Of a stretch of DNA of 64,000 bases, positions 39,538-51,335 are shown piece by piece. A program made the translations under genes and the position numbers. Positions within the stretch are counted from its first letter, which is position 1. Each line of letters begins with the position of its first letter. This DNA is from Owenia fusiformis (Eukaryota > Annelida > Polychaeta > Sabellida > Oweniidae). The DNA is taken from positions 5,585,730-5,649,729 of the forward strand of contig CAIIXF020000007.1 in NCBI GenBank assembly GCA_903813345.2, given 5' to 3'. Below the pieces are notes generated by a model. The model did no database searches, had not been told where the DNA came from, and saw nothing but the letters and a program-made list of their open reading frames with translations.

Positions 39538-42500
39538 TTAGTGTAAATGAAAATGATATTAGGGAGTCAGGTGATCTTGTCAATTAATAGGTCGGATACG
39601 ATCAGGATCTGTGTAATTTCCTTTTTTCTTCATTGGTGCATCGTAATCAATTTCAATTAACATCTAAGTGATACGTTCTATTGCTCTAATATTAAATGAT
39701 TAAAAAACATATATGTTGATAGTTTTCAATTAGCACATTACAGGTTTTCAATTATCCCTCAACAGGGTGTTATATGCATTGAATTACATACTATAACGAT
39801 GATTAAATGTGGTTAATTAATTATATTTATTCTCTGTTTAAATATATAATTTCTTCCCTTGGGAATAATAGTACTGTAACTGTATATACTTGAATATTCC
39901 ATTTCATTTAATAAATAGAGGTTATTTAATGGGAGGGATGGAACATGAATTTTATTCCAATAGAAAATATGATGCTTGCTAAGGCAAATATGATTGACTC
40001 AGGGTGAAGCTCCGCAGAAAAAATTCATATTTTATCACGAATATCAATAACCTATTTAGCCCTATTCCATAATATTTTTTCTGAAATTCATGATGGTAAT
40101 ACAAAATTAAACAATTTGTCTTTTATCAAATAAAATTTTCAACTTTTATTAACAAGCTTTAAAATAGGAAAAATGGAAAAAACAAAAGATTTTCTCCGCA
40201 AAAAATGTTCAATATACAAATGTTTTACTGTATATTATAACCCATTGCCTAAGCTATGATTCTGTAGATAGCATATCATGGGAATATCAAGAAAAATGCA
40301 TCTGCTGTAGGTGGGTGTTCACTTGAGGGAGGTCCTCACTATCAAGTTTAAATGTAAAGATATTTTTTTAATTCTAAGAAACTATTCCCTGCTTTCTTAT
40401 GACTAATTGCATCCCAAGGCCTTGTAATAAAAACTTTTACATGTCAGCATCAATTTCTTAACATGATGTCATGATGATCTGATCTATTTTCTGATCAATC
40501 AAGAAATCCCTTTCTATTAGAACATCATACATTAATTAATCAACTTTATGACAATCTATCTTGAATAAATATATTAAGTACAGGTAATAACAATTTCATT
40601 GACAGGAGATTAAGTATGTCATCTTATATCTAAAAAGATTGTAAAGATGAAAGATTGCTTATTACTGTATTACTGTTTATGTTTTTAAGTGCCTTTCTGT
40701 CTTGAAACTCATGAAAAGGTATTCAGAACTCTGTGTTTTAAGTGCGTTACATAATAGTTTTACTGTTCAGAGTTGACCTCTTCTATTGATTGTTTTTTTT
40801 GATTAACATTAATGATAAATTGTGAATTAAAACCTTAATTCAAAAATATATGTATATTTAAAGCACTTGAAAAGACGATACATGTTTACTTTTTTTGACA
40901 GAGTCCCCAAGTGACTTAATCTTCTTATCAATTATCTCACTCCCAGGCACTGAAGTTTTTATATATACAATTACATATAAATGATTTCATATAAAAACAA
41001 GATTTATTCTCTGTTTCAAAAAATAATGTCTCGAGCATCCATACTATAAAAGGTATATACAGCGTGTGCTGACATTACCTGAACAAACACATGATGTTAT
41101 TGTAAATGATTTTTAATACTGAATTTCTGATTAATTTTGCATTTCTTTAAGTCAAAACATCTCAAATGTTTACTACTAAAAAATTGCTGAAAAATTTTTG
41201 CCGAAAACAGGTAATTCAAGATGGCTGCCAGATAAATGTTTAAGTTTTTTAAATTTTATAAAGCTGGATTAGCATTGTAATGCCTCATCAAAGTAAACAA
41301 GATGATCTTACCAAAACAGTGGCATGTTTCAAAATTGCTGCATAATGCCATAACCTGCTTACCAGTTTGATTTTTTAAAGTAAGTAAAATCAAGAATACC
41401 ATCTCTTGTTTTTACAACAACATGCCACGCCACACATGGGGCAAAATGAAGTGAAGTAAAGTGAAGTAAAGTAAGAACATGTGCTCTTTTTCAAATTCAT
41501 TTAGCCTATTGGAATATGCAAAGCCTGAAGCTGTCTACAACATACATAGGTGATCATTGTATAACATTAAAGTCATTCCGACAGACTTAAAGAATGATCT
41601 TATTTTTTTAGTCATATTTTTCCATTTCTTTTTTGCATCGAAACAACAAATTATTTATACTAACAATTGCAGCAAAAAGAATAAGTACACTTTGCCTGTC
41701 CTTTCTTGGAATCTAATACATTAGCCTTGTTGTGTAATACTGTTCTATTTTGATAATCTTTGTGGTATTCATATTAAAAGATGAAACAGTGAATTATCTA
41801 TCTTGATCACCTCTCTATGTTTTATCAGATACATTGTTATAGTATATTACTTAATTTGGAGTGTTCTATCCATTCTATCAAGTTCCTTGTTTGAAAAGAT
41901 TTAGATTAATGTTACATATTTCAACCAGAATAGACCCTTTGATATCAGTTTCAAATAGGCAATAACCATGTAGATACTGGAATTCAAGCATCATAAAATG
42001 GAAATAATGTGTTTAAAAATAAAGAGTTTGTCATTTTTCTAGTTTCCAATTCAAGAAGTTACCTAAAGGGAGAATAACAATTTTAATAGAATATACAGAT
42101 ATTTCCAAATTCAGTAAAACCTAAAAGGGACATTTGCTTTTTAGAAAGATTGACCAATAAAAATGATCAGTGTTTTTATAAATTAGATTTTTTGATTTTA
42201 TAAGAGATGCAATGAGCAAACACCACTTTTTGGTGGTGACATAAAAACATTGTAGATTAAAAAAATCTATATTCTTTGCTATTCCCTTAAATGTTTCACT
42301 TGTGAGGAACATTAAGACTAAAACTAGATAGAGAAAAATTATGAAATATACCATAGAGATCTCAATCTTGGTATCTTCAGATGTAACCATTTCTAGCAAA
42401 GGAAAGAATGAGTGGACTTGTGTAAACTTTGTATTTCCTAGAGGCTCTATTCCTCCCATTCATAAGTCTATTCAGAATGTAACAAAGCGCTTCTATAGAA

Positions 42501-44220
42501 TTCCTTTGTCTCATATAAGAAGGGACTATAGGGGAAAGGCTGATTTTCACTGTGTCAATATACATCTAAAGGTAACAGTCACCTTTCTTTGTTAAATATG
42601 TTGGAATTTCTAAAGGTCCCCATGCTATCTTAGATTCATTGTCAATGTATAAGAGAATTTACTGGAAAATATGGCCTTTCCTGATAACTTGAAAATTCAT
42701 GAAGACTGGGTTTCAGACACAAGTTAGAATGCCCAAAATTTACAAAATAAAATTTCTGGAAAGTGTTGCCCTGGATACGAGTTATTGGTGTAATGAAATC
42801 CTCTAAAAGTAACAAAACACTAGAATAATTGCAATATATATTAAACATCAATGGCCCATCAAACAAAAACAAAGTGATACTATAAAAAGAAACTTAATAC
42901 ATTTTATATTAGCTTGGAATTCAGGTTATTGCACCATCATAGCACATCCATGTTGTAAAAAAGTAAGAAATACTAAATTGAGATAATTAATTTTGTAACT
43001 AGATACACAACAAACCATTAAATTGAAATCTGAAAATCAACAATAAAATGCATTAGAAAGCCAGCAGATGCTTCTCTTTTTATGAACAATTTTTATTATA
43101 TGAAATCATAAAATTCAATTTGAGGAGTATTTTATTCTGAATATTCTATTGATCAAAGAAAAGAGCAATTAGTTGCTCACTGAATATTGCTGGACATCAA
43201 ATCCAGATGGTTAAGACAATTTGGACATTAACCTAGATTCCTAGACTTTTATGATATTGGATGAAATAGCTTATATTAGAAAGCCATAGAATATAACCCT
43301 TTGAATGAGGTTAACTGAGACAAAGTACTCTTTCATTCAAAATAAATCTTAGCTATTCTCTGCATTAATTAGAATAATTAGTTGGGTAATCAATCCTAAA
43401 TTTCTGCCTATAGGAAACTGACATATGAGAGCTCCATTTGATATCATTGCAATCTTATAAGTTTTGAAACTGAAGAATTATTTGTGATAGTAAGAGGAAA
43501 ACATGGCTAGCCAATGGAGGGCCAGGGTAAGATATTGCTTATATCAAAATGAAATAAAACAATTTATGAATTATAGTATTTCAAGTAAAGTCATTGAAAA
43601 TGATTTTAAGGCCAAGGGGTCTTCTACTATCACTGGATGAATAAAGTTATTTCTAAGTTATAGATATTAATAAGTTTCTTAAAGAATTAAAAGAGAGAAT
43701 CAGATCTAGCAAGCAGCCTCACAAAAAATTGTTTCAATTTTAGAATATCTCTGGCTTATGTCATTCCTTTTCATGTCTACTTTCTAAAAATCCCCAAAGT
43801 GCACACTTTATTTCAGGAAAACTAAAGATTTTTACAATAATGTATTATTTTTCTATAAGAATGGTTACCATTCTTATTATTAGGGAGAATTTTAACTTTT
43901 TTCACCCATTTTTACGCTTTGAATCCATTGTAACTTCACCAATTTATAACATATTTTAAATCTTTTGGGAGATATTGTACATGTATTTGAGATTGTAAGG
44001 AATAGGTTGGTAGGTCAATTGTACATTTTGCCTGTAATTTTTTACCCTCATAGATCTGATTCTGCCTTAAAGAAATCATCGGTTATAAGAATTTAAAATA
44101 ATTTTGGAAGCTATTGTGTTGGTGCTTTTTATAAGTAAATATAAGGCAGGGGGACATCTTATTTATTTTCTTAGGGTAGACTATAAGCGATCACACAGCT
44201 CTCACTCCATAAGGTTTCAA
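39538..44220. other. AT-rich, intron-like DNA
   Basis: Contains a fragment of the CACCAC hairpin family at 42215-42250. The 84-codon plus frame at 42341-42595 and the 112-codon minus frame over it have no motif I recognise. Confidence 0.5.
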
Positions 44221-44655
44221 TAACCCAGATGCGAGTAGAAATAATCTTGATTTACATCATTAAAAATTAAAAATTCAGTCAAAGTAATATCATATTTGAA
44301 ATCTACATGTAAAATTACATCTAGAAATGTGGTTTTAAAAAGTGTTTATCAACTTTGAAAAAATAATTTTCTTTGAAAATGTGACTTCTAGCTCGTGGAG
44401 ATTCCCCATAGACCCCATGCTATAAAATCACAAAAAATGAAATATCTTTTCTTTTAGTGGACAGATAATATTTTGCTTTACTGGACATATTTTCATTAGT
44501 ATAAGTATCAGACACATAAGGGTTATATGAAAATTGAGCCACTTAAATTGATAATATTCAAGTTTAAGGGAACTTTATTATGTACCTGCCATGTTAATTG
44601 ACCCGAATCAGCCACCTGGTGGTGAAACTGGTAACTACCTACTCGCATTTGGGTA
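44221..44655. mobile_element. Possible 435-bp inverted-repeat element
   Basis: AACCCAGATGCGAGTAG at 44221 and its near-inverse CTACTCGCATTTGGGTAA at 44638. The interior is AT-rich with no coding sequence. Only about 17 bp of inverted repeat, so moderate support. Confidence 0.5.
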
Positions 44656-45539
44656 ATTGCTTCTTGGAACCTTAGAAGTCAAAGATGACTATGGAGTGGC
44701 CTATGCTAAACCATCTTGCTTTTTACGATACTCTTATTCATTCTACAGTACTGAACCAAAAGGCTCAATGAAGGCAGAAGGAAAATCCACAGACTATAAC
44801 TACTGTATTTACAAAAAAAAAAAAAAGTGTCATGTATCAATGTTTCTAAGAGATTTAATTATTGATTATTATATAATTTCATTTTATTGATATGAGGTGA
44901 ATATCTTTCACAACCAATATTTCTTGAAGACTGAAAGGCTTTAAGGGAATATATTAACCTTGTGAAAAAACACAGTTATTCAGAAAAATAGAATGAGATA
45001 TTTGTTTTAATCATTTACTTTTAATATTCCTCAGTTGAACGATATTCACAAACGGTTTGTTGCCTTTACCCAATTTGAATAGATATTATCATGAATCGGT
45101 TGATAAGACAACTGAACAAAATACCAAATTCTAATCAATCAGAGAGTTATAATTCTGGTATAATTACAGGTATGACTTATGATTTCACATCAAGTATATG
45201 TTTTGTTTATGTTGATGAATTGCCAAGTAATATGAAAGACATGCAGGAGAAAGCATCAGTGACCTACTCAGCATGAGCGTGACACCCTGTCCAGCATTTA
45301 AAAATCATATGCCACACCATTTAAAACCTGTATGCATCTGGCAAGAATGATAAAAAACCAGAACAACGGCAACGCCAAAGCGTAGCGAATCCCATCGAAC
45401 AGAAATGGCTGGCATTTTTACAAACGAAATATATAGAATCATAAAATAACACCCATAAGAAAGGCCACCATTTTCAAAATGGTTGCTCATTAGCCAAGTT
45501 GTCATCAGAAGAAGTATAAATATGCTTTTAAGTAGCCAC
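44656..45539. other. AT-rich DNA, nothing recognised
   Basis: A 77-codon frame at 44657-44890 crosses a poly-A run and is not supported as a gene. Confidence 0.5.
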
Positions 45540-46540
45540 ATATAAATTTTTTAAAAAATGTCACACACATACATGTAAATGCTGGTCATTTTTTAAAATT
45601 GCCGCCTACTACCCAAAATGTCATAAGACAGTATGCAATCCTTACAAGTATTCACATATCAAATATGAACAAAATCGCTCCATTACTTTTTGAGTTTTGA
45701 TAAAAAATGTAAAATAACACACATAAAAATGGTGGCCATTTTTTAAAATGGCTGACTGCTCTCCAAAGTTTTATGTGCCATGCTTAAAGTATTCACATAT
45801 CAAATATGAACAAAATCGCTCCCATACTTTTCGAGTTATAGTAAAAAATGTAAAAATGACAGCCATTTTTAAAATGGCCGCCTACTACGTGAAGTGTCAT
45901 GAGACAGTGTGGAAGGCTCATGAGGCCTACTACCCAAAGTGTCATTGGACAGCATGCCATGCTTATAGTATTCACATATAAAATATGAACAAAATCGCTC
46001 TACTACTTTTTGAGTTATAGTAAAAAATGTAAAATAACACACGTAAAAATGGCGGCAATTTTTCAAAATGGCCACCTACGACCCAAATGTTATTAGATAT
46101 TAGGCCATGTTTAAAGTATTCACATACCAAATATGAACAAAATCGCTCCACTACTTTTCAAGTTACAGCAAAAATCGTAAAATGACAGCAAAGGCAGCCA
46201 TTTTTCAAGATGGCTGCCATGTATTTCTTCTATATTTACATTTAAAACTTAATCAATGTCATATATAACTTTTTTACATTTAAAACATATTGCTATTACA
46301 GTTTTATATGTAGTACCTAAATTACTGTAAAATCGGCACTAAAATGGCCACCATTTTTAAATGAGTGGCCATTTTGAAAATTGGTTTTCGAGCAGAACTT
46401 CTACCCCCATTGGGTATATGTGTACAAAATATGAACAAAATCGGGCCATCGGTATTTGAGTTATTGCCCGGACGGACGAACAGACGGACGGACGGAGGCG
46501 TTCCCTATATCCCTCTGAACTTCGTTCGATGGGATAATTA
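45540..46540 (+). repeat. Array of ATGAACAAAATCGCTCC / AAAATGGCGGCCATTTT units
   Basis: Four units of about 140-180 bp with TATTCACATAyCAAATATGA at about 45650, 45790, 45968 and 46115. Each is followed by ACTACTTTTkGAGTTATAG and an AAAATGGCsGCCATTTTTnAAA palindrome. The array closes with (ACGG)n and GTTCCCTATATCCCTCTGAA...CGATGGGATAAT (46497-46540), the same close as the single-unit copy at 27735. The frames of 60-77 codons inside are repeat-derived. Confidence 0.8.
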
Positions 46541-47030
46541 CTGTTAATTATAAGAAGCTCAGGTCATTGATCGATTCAATCAGTACACAGACCTCTTCCA
46601 GATTTTCCTCTTGTAGGTCTCTGTAGTAAATAATATTCAAGAATTTGTGTGTTTGCACTGCAACGTGGCACGGATAGTGGCACAGATCGTATAAATTTAC
46701 CAATACTGTACATTTACACCAGGTTATGAAAGTAAAATTTAGATTCCATTTCTTCATGGCTATTGTGCATGCATCTTGTGTTCTGATTGTTCCATTAGCA
46801 AAAATAAGGTAGAGCGTGTACTGTTAATTTTGCAAATGCTTCTTTTGTAGTATTCAGGGGATAGAAACGCGTCAAGAATTTTCGTCTGGTACAACTTGAA
46901 ATTCTGGACACAGACCTCCATTTTTGATCCAGACAGAGGTAGGTGTAATTCTACTAGGTAGCATGTGATCGTTTTAAAAGTGTGTCCTTACCTAAAAACA
47001 GGCTCATCAGATTCCCAGTACATTGGGGAA

Positions 47031-47451
47031 CATAAGTGTTGTCGCGATTAATCGATACATCGCGATATACATCGCCAAAGCTGATTCTGGCGATGCATCG
47101 ATGTCTGAAACAAAACAAAATTAATTTGCTAAATATCACCCTTTCTTATCTTATTTTGACGCAAATCGCTTACCTTTCTCATGTCTTATTTCATTTTCTA
47201 ATGTTTTCTGATATTCTTTCGCTTTAAAACTGTTTTAGCTAAAAAAAATTTACTTTACTTTCATTTCACCGTTACTAGAAGTTCCCGGATGAACCAGCGT
47301 ACTCTTATTAATTTGTTCTGCATTGGCGTTCGGTATTTCAGTGCACTTTTCTCGGGCTTTTTTCTCAATGTACATCGCGATGTGCATCGATGTTTACTAC
47401 TGAAAATTGCAGATGCATCGATGTACCATTATGGCACATCGCGACAACACT
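47031..47451. mobile_element. 420-bp MITE with AAGTGTTGTCGCGAT ends
   Basis: AAGTGTTGTCGCGAT and its inverse, followed inside by repeated ATCGATGCATCG and ACATCGCGAT words. Flanks TTGGGGAACA and TTGGGGTATC look like a decayed 8-bp or longer duplication. The matching arm at 48280 (TTGAGGAACACAAAATTC) is empty. hAT-like by target size; not certain. Confidence 0.75.
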
Positions 47452-48408
47452 TGGGGTATCCAATTCTTATAAAATATAAAATGACAACCATCCATCTAGT
47501 TTTTCTGTAATGTGGAGTTTAAAGCACAGAAATAATTTGATAGTTTGCATCATGGGCTTTCAATTAGAAGGGTATGCAACTCTGTGTAATAAACACGAGA
47601 CCTTCAAAAATGAGCTATGCCATGTTTCCCTTTTTATGGTAATATAAAATTCCACTTTTTATTAAATTATCAACATGTATGCAGATAATCATGTTTTTAT
47701 TTTTGAGTTATTTCTTAAATCATCCATAAAATGTACAAAACAATTTTTTCTTGTGTACATTCTCCAATTTTGAAAACCCAAAGGCAATGCTTATGTATGA
47801 AATATGAGATGCTGCCTAGACCCTTCTAGTTGAAACCCTTGCCTAGACCCTTTTAGTTGAAACCCCATGCTTGCATCCAGTACATTTTCATTTCATCCGG
47901 TATGTCTTTAAGTTTCGTCATTTTTCTATTTTCTATCATTTCAAAGCTAAAAGTTGCCGACTGGAAGATGTATTTTTATTCCATACATAAGAAAATTGCA
48001 TATCTTGTCAATGAAATGGTAAATAAAAGAAATCTGACTGGATTTGTGTATTTCCTGAGAAAAAAAATCAAAGTATTTTCTTGCTTAACCCCACAATATG
48101 TCTCAATGGTCTATGTCAATAATCTGCGAAAGGCTAATGAACCCATATAAAGCAGATTTATAATTTAACAGTGATGGAATTTGATATATATATAATTTAA
48201 AACCTTAACATTGAAAAAAAGATCTATGGTTTGCAAAAAATCTAGATGAATGACTGTCATTTTGTATGAATTTTGTGTTCCTCAATGTACTGGGAATCTG
48301 ATGAGCCTGTTTCTAGATAAGGAAACACTGTAAAACGATCACAGGCTACCAAGTAAAAATCACACCTACCTCTCTCTACCTCTCTCTGGATCGAATATGG
48401 AGGTCTGC

Positions 48409-48567
48409 ATGGGCGGATCCAGGATTTTGTGTAAGGGGGGGGGGTGTGTGATAATAAAAGTGAGCGAAGAGTCAAATTTGGTAAAAAGCGATGAGGCAAA
48501 ACACGAATTTTCCGAGATTTTAGGGGGGGGACGTGCGCCCCCCACGCCCCCATCTAGATCCACTGGT
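48409..48567. mobile_element. 159-bp hAT-like MITE with 8-bp duplication
   Basis: Flanked by AGGTCTGC (48401-48408) and GGGTCTGC (48568-48575). Ends ATGGGCGGATCCAGGA and, inverted, ACCAGTGGATCTAGAT. The matching arm at 46905 (CACAGACCTCC) lacks it. Eight-base duplication and end sequence point to hAT. Confidence 0.82.
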
Positions 48568-48784
48568 GGGTCTGCGTCCAGTATTTCCAGTTGTAGCAGA
48601 CAAAAATACTGGGCGCGTTTCTACCCCCTGGTATTATTTGGCCAGATTTAGCAAGATTGAGGTACAGTTTGAGGTAGGCCACTGTCAATTGTATATATGG
48701 GATTGTGATAAATTCGATAATGTGCCTTACTTAAAACTATCATGTAGGATTTGGGTCGCCAATGATGGTTATACCATGGGCTTT

Positions 48785-48965
48785 CAATGGGTTCGAGCAA
48801 ATCCCCCCCCCGGCCAATTTTTTTTCAAAATCATGCAGTTTTTCACCATTCTGAGCACTTTTAAGTGATTTTGGCCATTTTTGGACCAAAACTGTCAAAA
48901 GCAAACCCTCCCCTGGAATTTTTCAAAAAGTGAACCCGCCTTGGCAAATACTGGCTATGGGTCTG
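48785..48965 (-). mobile_element. Second, end-clipped copy of the 204-bp hAT-like MITE
   Basis: On the minus strand it reads CAGACCCATAGCCAGTATTT, AAATCACTTAAAAGTGCTCA and GGTGAAAAACTGCATGATTT, matching 37426-37629 throughout. The far terminus is missing or diverged beyond CTCGAACCC. Confidence 0.8.
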
Positions 48966-49043
48966 TATACTCTACGAGCATTCTCAACAGTTCGATGAGA
49001 AACATCAATCCTAATGACCATTGCAGAATTGAGTTTCAACAAG

Positions 49044-49623
49044 TTTGGTTCATGTTATCCCGTTCCCGGACTATGGTCCTGTACGGAGCCCATACATTTG
49101 CCTGTACGATTACAACATGGGAGAATTTTTTACTGATCTTACACTTCAGATACCTACTTCAATAGATTCCTTGGTAATTTAGCATTCTTTTCGTGTAGTT
49201 GAATCCACAATTGTCTGGGTTTATCGGCAGAACGAAGACATTTTCGTTTTTGATCGCAATATTTGCGTGTAACATTTAACCTTTTTCAACCGTCAAATTC
49301 CTCCATATTGGTACTTCCGGGCTACATCCGGGACAGCCAAACGGGGGATTCCCCGTTTAAATCCAACCGCCATTTTGAAAAGTGATGGAATCTCTCTCGA
49401 TGAAAAAGAGAAAATGTTTTCGTTCTACCGATATACCCAGACAATCGGCGGTTCCAATATATTAGAAGTTACATCTTGAGTTCTATAATGCATTGAGGTA
49501 GGTATCTTAAGTGTAAGGGGCGTAGATAATTCTCCCAAGTTGTAATCGTACAGGCAAATGAATGCCATCAGTGCAGGACTATAGTCCGGGAACGGGATAA
49601 GGTTCATGTTCATGTTGTTTGGA
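49044..49623. repeat. Inverted repeat of about 0.2-kb arms, possibly from an exon
   Basis: Arms 49044-49254 and 49397-49623: TTATCCCGTTCCCGGACTAT, CATTTGCCTGTACGATTACA, TTACACTTmAGATACCTAC, AATCnrCnATTGTCTGGGT, AGAACGAArACATTTTCG. In one frame both arms read alike (IPFPDY, ICLYDYN, IVWVYR). The centre holds CCGGGCTACATCCGGGACAG. Confidence 0.78.
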
Positions 49624-49737
49624 AAATTGGATTGATTTCAAAATAAAATTGGCACATTTTTCATTAAATACAGAATAAACATAGATGGATACAATGCCAC
49701 TTCATAAAAAGTTATTGTAATTGATTCATACTTACTC

Positions 49738-49860
49738 TGAAATGTCTTACAGCAGATAATGATGAAATAGACAGATATAAGTGCTCTTTTTGTCGTCGTT
49801 TCTATTCGTGGTGGATGTCTTCCCAGATTTTGCAACCGCGTTACCCTTTAGATGAAAACA
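49738..49860 (-). CDS. Possible exon fragment with a strong donor site (minus strand)
   Basis: On the minus strand an open stretch (NLGRHPPRIETTTKRALISV and onward) ends at TTTCAGA|GTAAGTATGAAT, a near-consensus splice donor. GC content is higher than its surroundings. No domain is recognised and no start codon is fixed, so this is only a candidate for a host first or internal exon. Confidence 0.2.
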
Positions 49861-50350
49861 TGTAATCCGAGAAAGAATAAAATCTATTTCATAGAAGCTG
49901 TGATTTCGAATGCAAATTTCCTTGAAGAAATAAATTTAATTAGCAAAGCTTACACCTAACTAGAAATGCCAAACGATTGATTCAAATATTTATAAAAATT
50001 GGTTTTCTAGCAAGCAGCGTATTAATCTATTTTGTAAAAGTAGTCCAAATATAGATGACAGCACTTGCCGGTCAAATTGACCTCCGGTCCCTTTCAGTAA
50101 TTTCACTACTGAATCACATGTGGTTTCTTTGAAAACAGAAACATTATACACACTTTTGGGCATATATGAATGACATAACATACCTCTGAGATAGAAATTC
50201 TTGGCATTCACCGATCGAGAACAAAATCATCGTGATATAAAATTGTCATATTCTATGACCACTGAGAGACTCGAGTAATATGTAATGTTCTGATCGTTCG
50301 CAAATTTGCTCATTCGACATTTGTGCCACCGCTTCGTGTTTCGATAAACC

Positions 50351-50470
50351 ATGGACAAACTTACACTACAGATCAAAACAGAGGGTCTGCAGCTAAGGAA
50401 ACATATGGCTACACCGAGCAAATTTTCTTCAATTCACAGGGTTGACGCAAAGTGGAGGCCTTAGAAGAAG
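50351..50470 (+). CDS. Possible host first exon or short upstream frame
   Basis: ATG in strong context (AAACCATGG) opens a 37-codon frame, MDKLTLQIKTEGLQLRKHMA and onward, ending in TAG at 50462-50464. Six bases later AAGAAG|GTAAGC is a good donor site, so the transcript could be spliced there. The product resembles nothing I know. The piggyBac TTAA follows within 25 bp, so the transposon would lie in the first intron of any such gene. Confidence 0.25.
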
Positions 50471-50506
50471 GTAAGCACAATTATTATTAGATTAACCCTT
50501 TAACTA

Positions 50507-51333
50507 CTATTTTTTTCAAGGCCTGTCTGCGTCGCTAACATGCTAAATATAAGAGTTAGCTGACGTTTGGGAGTCTGACTTACCTTCTAAAGGTTAGAAC
50601 CCGAATCTTAATGAAACTATATCACCTTTGTTGCGTCGATGATGATGCATAAACATAGCATTTGATAGAAATTAGCGTAAATGCTTTTCCGACTTTTTCA
50701 TTTTTCATCAATGTTGACTTCCGGGAAGGCGTTGTAGTTATCACGAAATAACGCATTGACCCTTGAACTTTACTTTGTTGACGTGTCAACCAAGCATGTC
50801 TGGTGTGAAAATTAAAAGAATATTAAGCAATGTTCTACATCCGCCAAGCTAAGTGAAGTAGTCAATATTAAAAATTACCAATTTCAAGTGAAGTACGCAA
50901 CGAACGAAACTGCGTGATCTACACTCCCACTATTGGTCTGAATGAAATGCTACGTAGAAATATGAGCCGTCTGCTGTATTAGTCGATTAATAGAGAAAGA
51001 CCTGTTGGTGATGCTTTATAATTTAGACCAAAACATTGAAGAACAAACTAACCTGTAAATCGTGAAAACAACGAACAAATATTCGGTTTTCACATATGTT
51101 CGGTAATTTTTCGTATTGAAACTTCCGGAACTTACAAGGAAATCATTCATTTTCTCGATCCATGATTTACCTCTTGGATGTTGTGGCAAATGCTCCATGG
51201 TTGACGGAACAAAGGTGATATGGTTTCATTAAGATTCGGGTTCTAACCTTTAGAAGGTAAGTCAGACTCCCAAACATCAGCTAACTCTTATATTTAGCAT
51301 GTTAGCGACGCAGACAGGCCTTGAAAAAAATAG
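50507..51333. mobile_element. 827-bp inverted-repeat element, copy 2, inside the piggyBac left end
   Basis: Ends CTATTTTTTTCAAGGCCTG are repeated in inverse at 51315-51333, with arms continuing for over 100 bp (GCTAACATGCTAAATATAAG, then TTCTAAAGGTTAGAACCCGA). A TA lies on both sides (50505-50506, 51334-51335), as expected of a Tc1/mariner-like or similar non-autonomous element. The interior is the reverse complement of copy 1 at 4832-5656, over 90% alike by eye. It splits the piggyBac terminal repeat after CCCTTTAACTA. Confidence 0.9.
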
Positions 51334-51335
51334 TA

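Larger units (their letters stand above)
46848..48637. repeat. Inverted duplication of about 0.6-kb arms, each with a different MITE insert
   Basis: Left arm 46848-47505 and right arm 48225-48637 are inverse: GGGkATAGAAACGCG, GCAGACCTCCAT, GAGGTAGGTGT, TGTGATCGTTTTA, ACAGGCTCATCAGATTCCCA, GTACATTGrGGAACA, AAATGACAryCATyCATCTA. The left arm carries a 420-bp MITE absent from the right, and the right arm carries a 159-bp MITE absent from the left. The spacer (47506-48224) shows no gene. Confidence 0.85.

Noticed and set aside
42121-42595. Overlapping frames of 112 and 84 codons on opposite strands
   Set aside because: No motif recognised, no sign of splice signals that would make an exon; chance frames in AT-rich DNA.
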